A stretch of 6,626 bases of DNA, from contig JACCTK010000077.1 of NCBI GenBank assembly GCA_013812465.1, forward strand, positions 1-6,626, written 5' to 3'. Position 1 is the first letter of the stretch. Every line of letters starts with the position of its first letter. This DNA comes from Actinomycetota bacterium. GTDB lineage: Bacteria; Actinomycetota; Thermoleophilia; Gaiellales; Gaiellaceae. The position numbers were made by a program, and so were the translations under genes. Of this stretch, positions 5,587 to 6,626 are shown piece by piece. The notes under the pieces are model-generated. The model worked only from the letters and a program-made list of their open reading frames with translations. It was not told where the DNA came from and did no database searches.

Positions 5587-5595
5587 GGAGACTCA
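5587..5595. repeat. 9-bp direct repeat, copy B (upstream edge of the ECF module)
   Basis: GGAGACTCA here includes the epimerase stop codon (5593-5595) and matches 3067-3075. Everything between the copies is the ECF module with its own promoters. The match stops exactly at nine bases on both sides. Confidence 0.3.
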
Positions 5596-6626
5596 GGCGA
5601 GCGAGCCCTCCCCGGGAGCCGGGTGGCGGACGCCCAGGCCGGGTGCAGTCGACGGGACCTGGACGCCGTCCACGAGCTCGACACCGGGCCACGGGTCGTC
5701 GCGCAGGAGAAGATTCCCGTCGAGATCGACGTGGTCGCAGAGAGGCGCGACGCAGCAGCCGGCGGCGATCCCGAGGCCGGACTCGAGCATGCAGCCGAGC
5801 ATCACGCCGAGCCGGAGCGCTCGCGCCGCGTGCGCCATGCGCAGCCCCTCGCGGATCCCGCCGGACTTCGCGAGCTTGATGTTGATGCCGTGCGCGATCC
5901 GGGCGCAGCCCTCGACGTCTGCAAGCACGTGGCAGTCCTCGTCCACGTAGATCGGGATCGGCGAGCGCTCCCGTAGCTCGGCGCCTCCCTCGTCGCCTGC
6001 CTCGAGCGGCTGCTCGCAGTACTCGACACCGAGCTCGGCAAGCTGCGGGAGCGAGTCGAGCGCCTCCTCGAGCGACCACCACTCGTTCACGTCGACCTGG
6101 AGCGGGAGGTCGGTGACCCCGCGCACGGCGCGCACGCGCTCGACATCGAGGCCGTCGCCACCTCCGAGCTTGAGCTTCAACCGCCGGAACGTGGTGGCCG
6201 CCCTTTCCGCCCGTCGCGCCATGTCGTCCGGGTCGCCGAGCCAGACCGTCCACGAGGTCGGCCGGCCTCGGCGGGGAAGCCCGAGCAGCCGATGGGCGGC
6301 GACGCCGAGCAGCTTCCCCTGCAGATCGTGCAGCGCGGCGTCGATCGCAGCCTTGGCGGCCTGTTCGCCCGGAATGGTCGCCAGCCGCTCGCCGATCTCC
6401 TCGAGCGCGAAGGGATCGTCACCGATGACCTCGGCGTGCGCTTCGACGAAGCGCGAGGCCGACTCGACCGACTCGCCGTAGCGGTCGACGGGCGCCGCCT
6501 CGCCGTACCCGGTGGCTCCTTCGTGCCGAATCGAGACGTGCACGACGTCCGCATGATCGGTCGCGTCGCGCGCGATGACGAAGGTTTCCGCGAGCTGTAG
6601 GCGGACGATGCGGGCTTCGATGTCCA
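5593..6626 (-). CDS. Enolase-superfamily dipeptide epimerase / N-acyl amino acid racemase, start just outside the window
   Basis: The frame reaches the window edge, where TG followed by GAC suggests a start codon missing only its first base (protein then M-DIEARIVRLQLAETF, about 344 residues, normal for the family). A shorter start at GTG 6541-6543 would cut off the first strand of the capping domain. Counting from the inferred start, the general base pair is K151-x-K153 (RLKLKLG). Metal ligands are D179 (QVDVNEWW), E205 (YCEQPLE) and D229 (IYVDED), and the opposite base is K251 (INIKLAKSGGI). ESGLGIAA (about 282) and a D-x-D motif at D301/D303 (DLDGNLLL) follow. The DxD motif is the mark of dipeptide epimerases, where it binds the substrate ammonium group, so L-Ala-D/L-Glu epimerisation in murein peptide recycling is one option. 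DgcA-type N-acetyl-D-glutamate racemase is another, given the nearby DgcN-family gene. It is cytoplasmic and Mg-dependent, as in the family. Confidence 0.88.
   Translation of the reverse strand, partial: DIEARIVRLQLAETFVIARDATDHADVVHVSIRHEGATGYGEAAPVDRYGESVESASRFVEAHAEVIGDDPFALEEIGERLATIPGEQAAKAAIDAALHDLQGKLLGVAAHRLLGLPRRGRPTSWTVWLGDPDDMARRAERAATTFRRLKLKLGGGDGLDVERVRAVRGVTDLPLQVDVNEWWSLEEALDSLPQLAELGVEYCEQPLEAGDEGGAELRERSPIPIYVDEDCHVLADVEGCARIAHGINIKLAKSGGIREGLRMAHAARALRLGVMLGCMLESGLGIAAGCCVAPLCDHVDLDGNLLLRDDPWPGVELVDGVQVPSTAPGLGVRHPAPGEGSLA

Noticed and set aside
3067..5595. A transposon or insertion sequence carrying the ECF module
   Set aside because: No transposase, integrase or terminal inverted repeats are visible. 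Only a short 9-bp direct repeat supports the idea, so it was kept as a weak finding and not as a mobile element.

Overview
The window is GC-rich chromosomal DNA from a Gram-positive-type bacterium, most likely a high-GC actinobacterium of the Thermoleophilia kind (Gaiellales/Solirubrobacterales-like). This rests on base composition, on a LexA box of the Bacillus/actinobacterial type, on an RskA-type anti-sigma factor, and on the look of the proteins; it is an inference, not a taxonomic assignment. Every credible gene lies on the minus strand, so the biological reading order runs from high to low coordinates. No RNA genes, CRISPR arrays or transposases are visible.

In reading order the layout is as follows. 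(1) 6626-5593 is an enolase-superfamily dipeptide epimerase or N-acyl amino acid racemase, which lacks only about the first base of its probable start codon at the window edge. (2) 5455-4836 is an ECF sigma factor whose reading frame is broken by one missing base near 5310. It overlaps by 8 nt (3) 4843-4106, its membrane-bound zinc-finger/RskA anti-sigma factor. (4) 3998-3090 is a secreted DUF4394 protein. (5) 2998-1970 is a DUF1611/DgcN-family protein. (6) 1921-461 is a secreted glycoside-hydrolase-like TIM-barrel protein. (7) 419-180 is a small membrane-anchored LysM protein. (8) 128-1 is the start of a gene resembling the NTF2/SnoaL-like family.

Two regulatory circuits can be read from the sequence. 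The first is an SOS circuit. The LysM gene has a promoter (TTGACA, 17 bp, CATACT) with one perfect 14-bp LexA box in its spacer and a second perfect box over the start codon, exactly 22 bp apart. The geometry predicts a nearly leaderless transcript. A short membrane-LysM protein under LexA control is the architecture of SOS cell-division inhibitors such as YneA. The second is an ECF circuit. A motif TTGAACCTT with a CGAA-type -10 lies upstream of both the sigma factor and the DUF4394 gene, which suggests a self-contained, autoregulated sigma/anti-sigma/secreted-protein module.

The outer genes share a possible theme of D-amino-acid and cell-wall peptide metabolism. The epimerase and the DUF1611 protein belong to families that act together in D-glutamate catabolism (DgcA/DgcN), yet here the ECF module sits between them. 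A 9-bp direct repeat brackets that module. Whether this records an insertion cannot be decided from this window.
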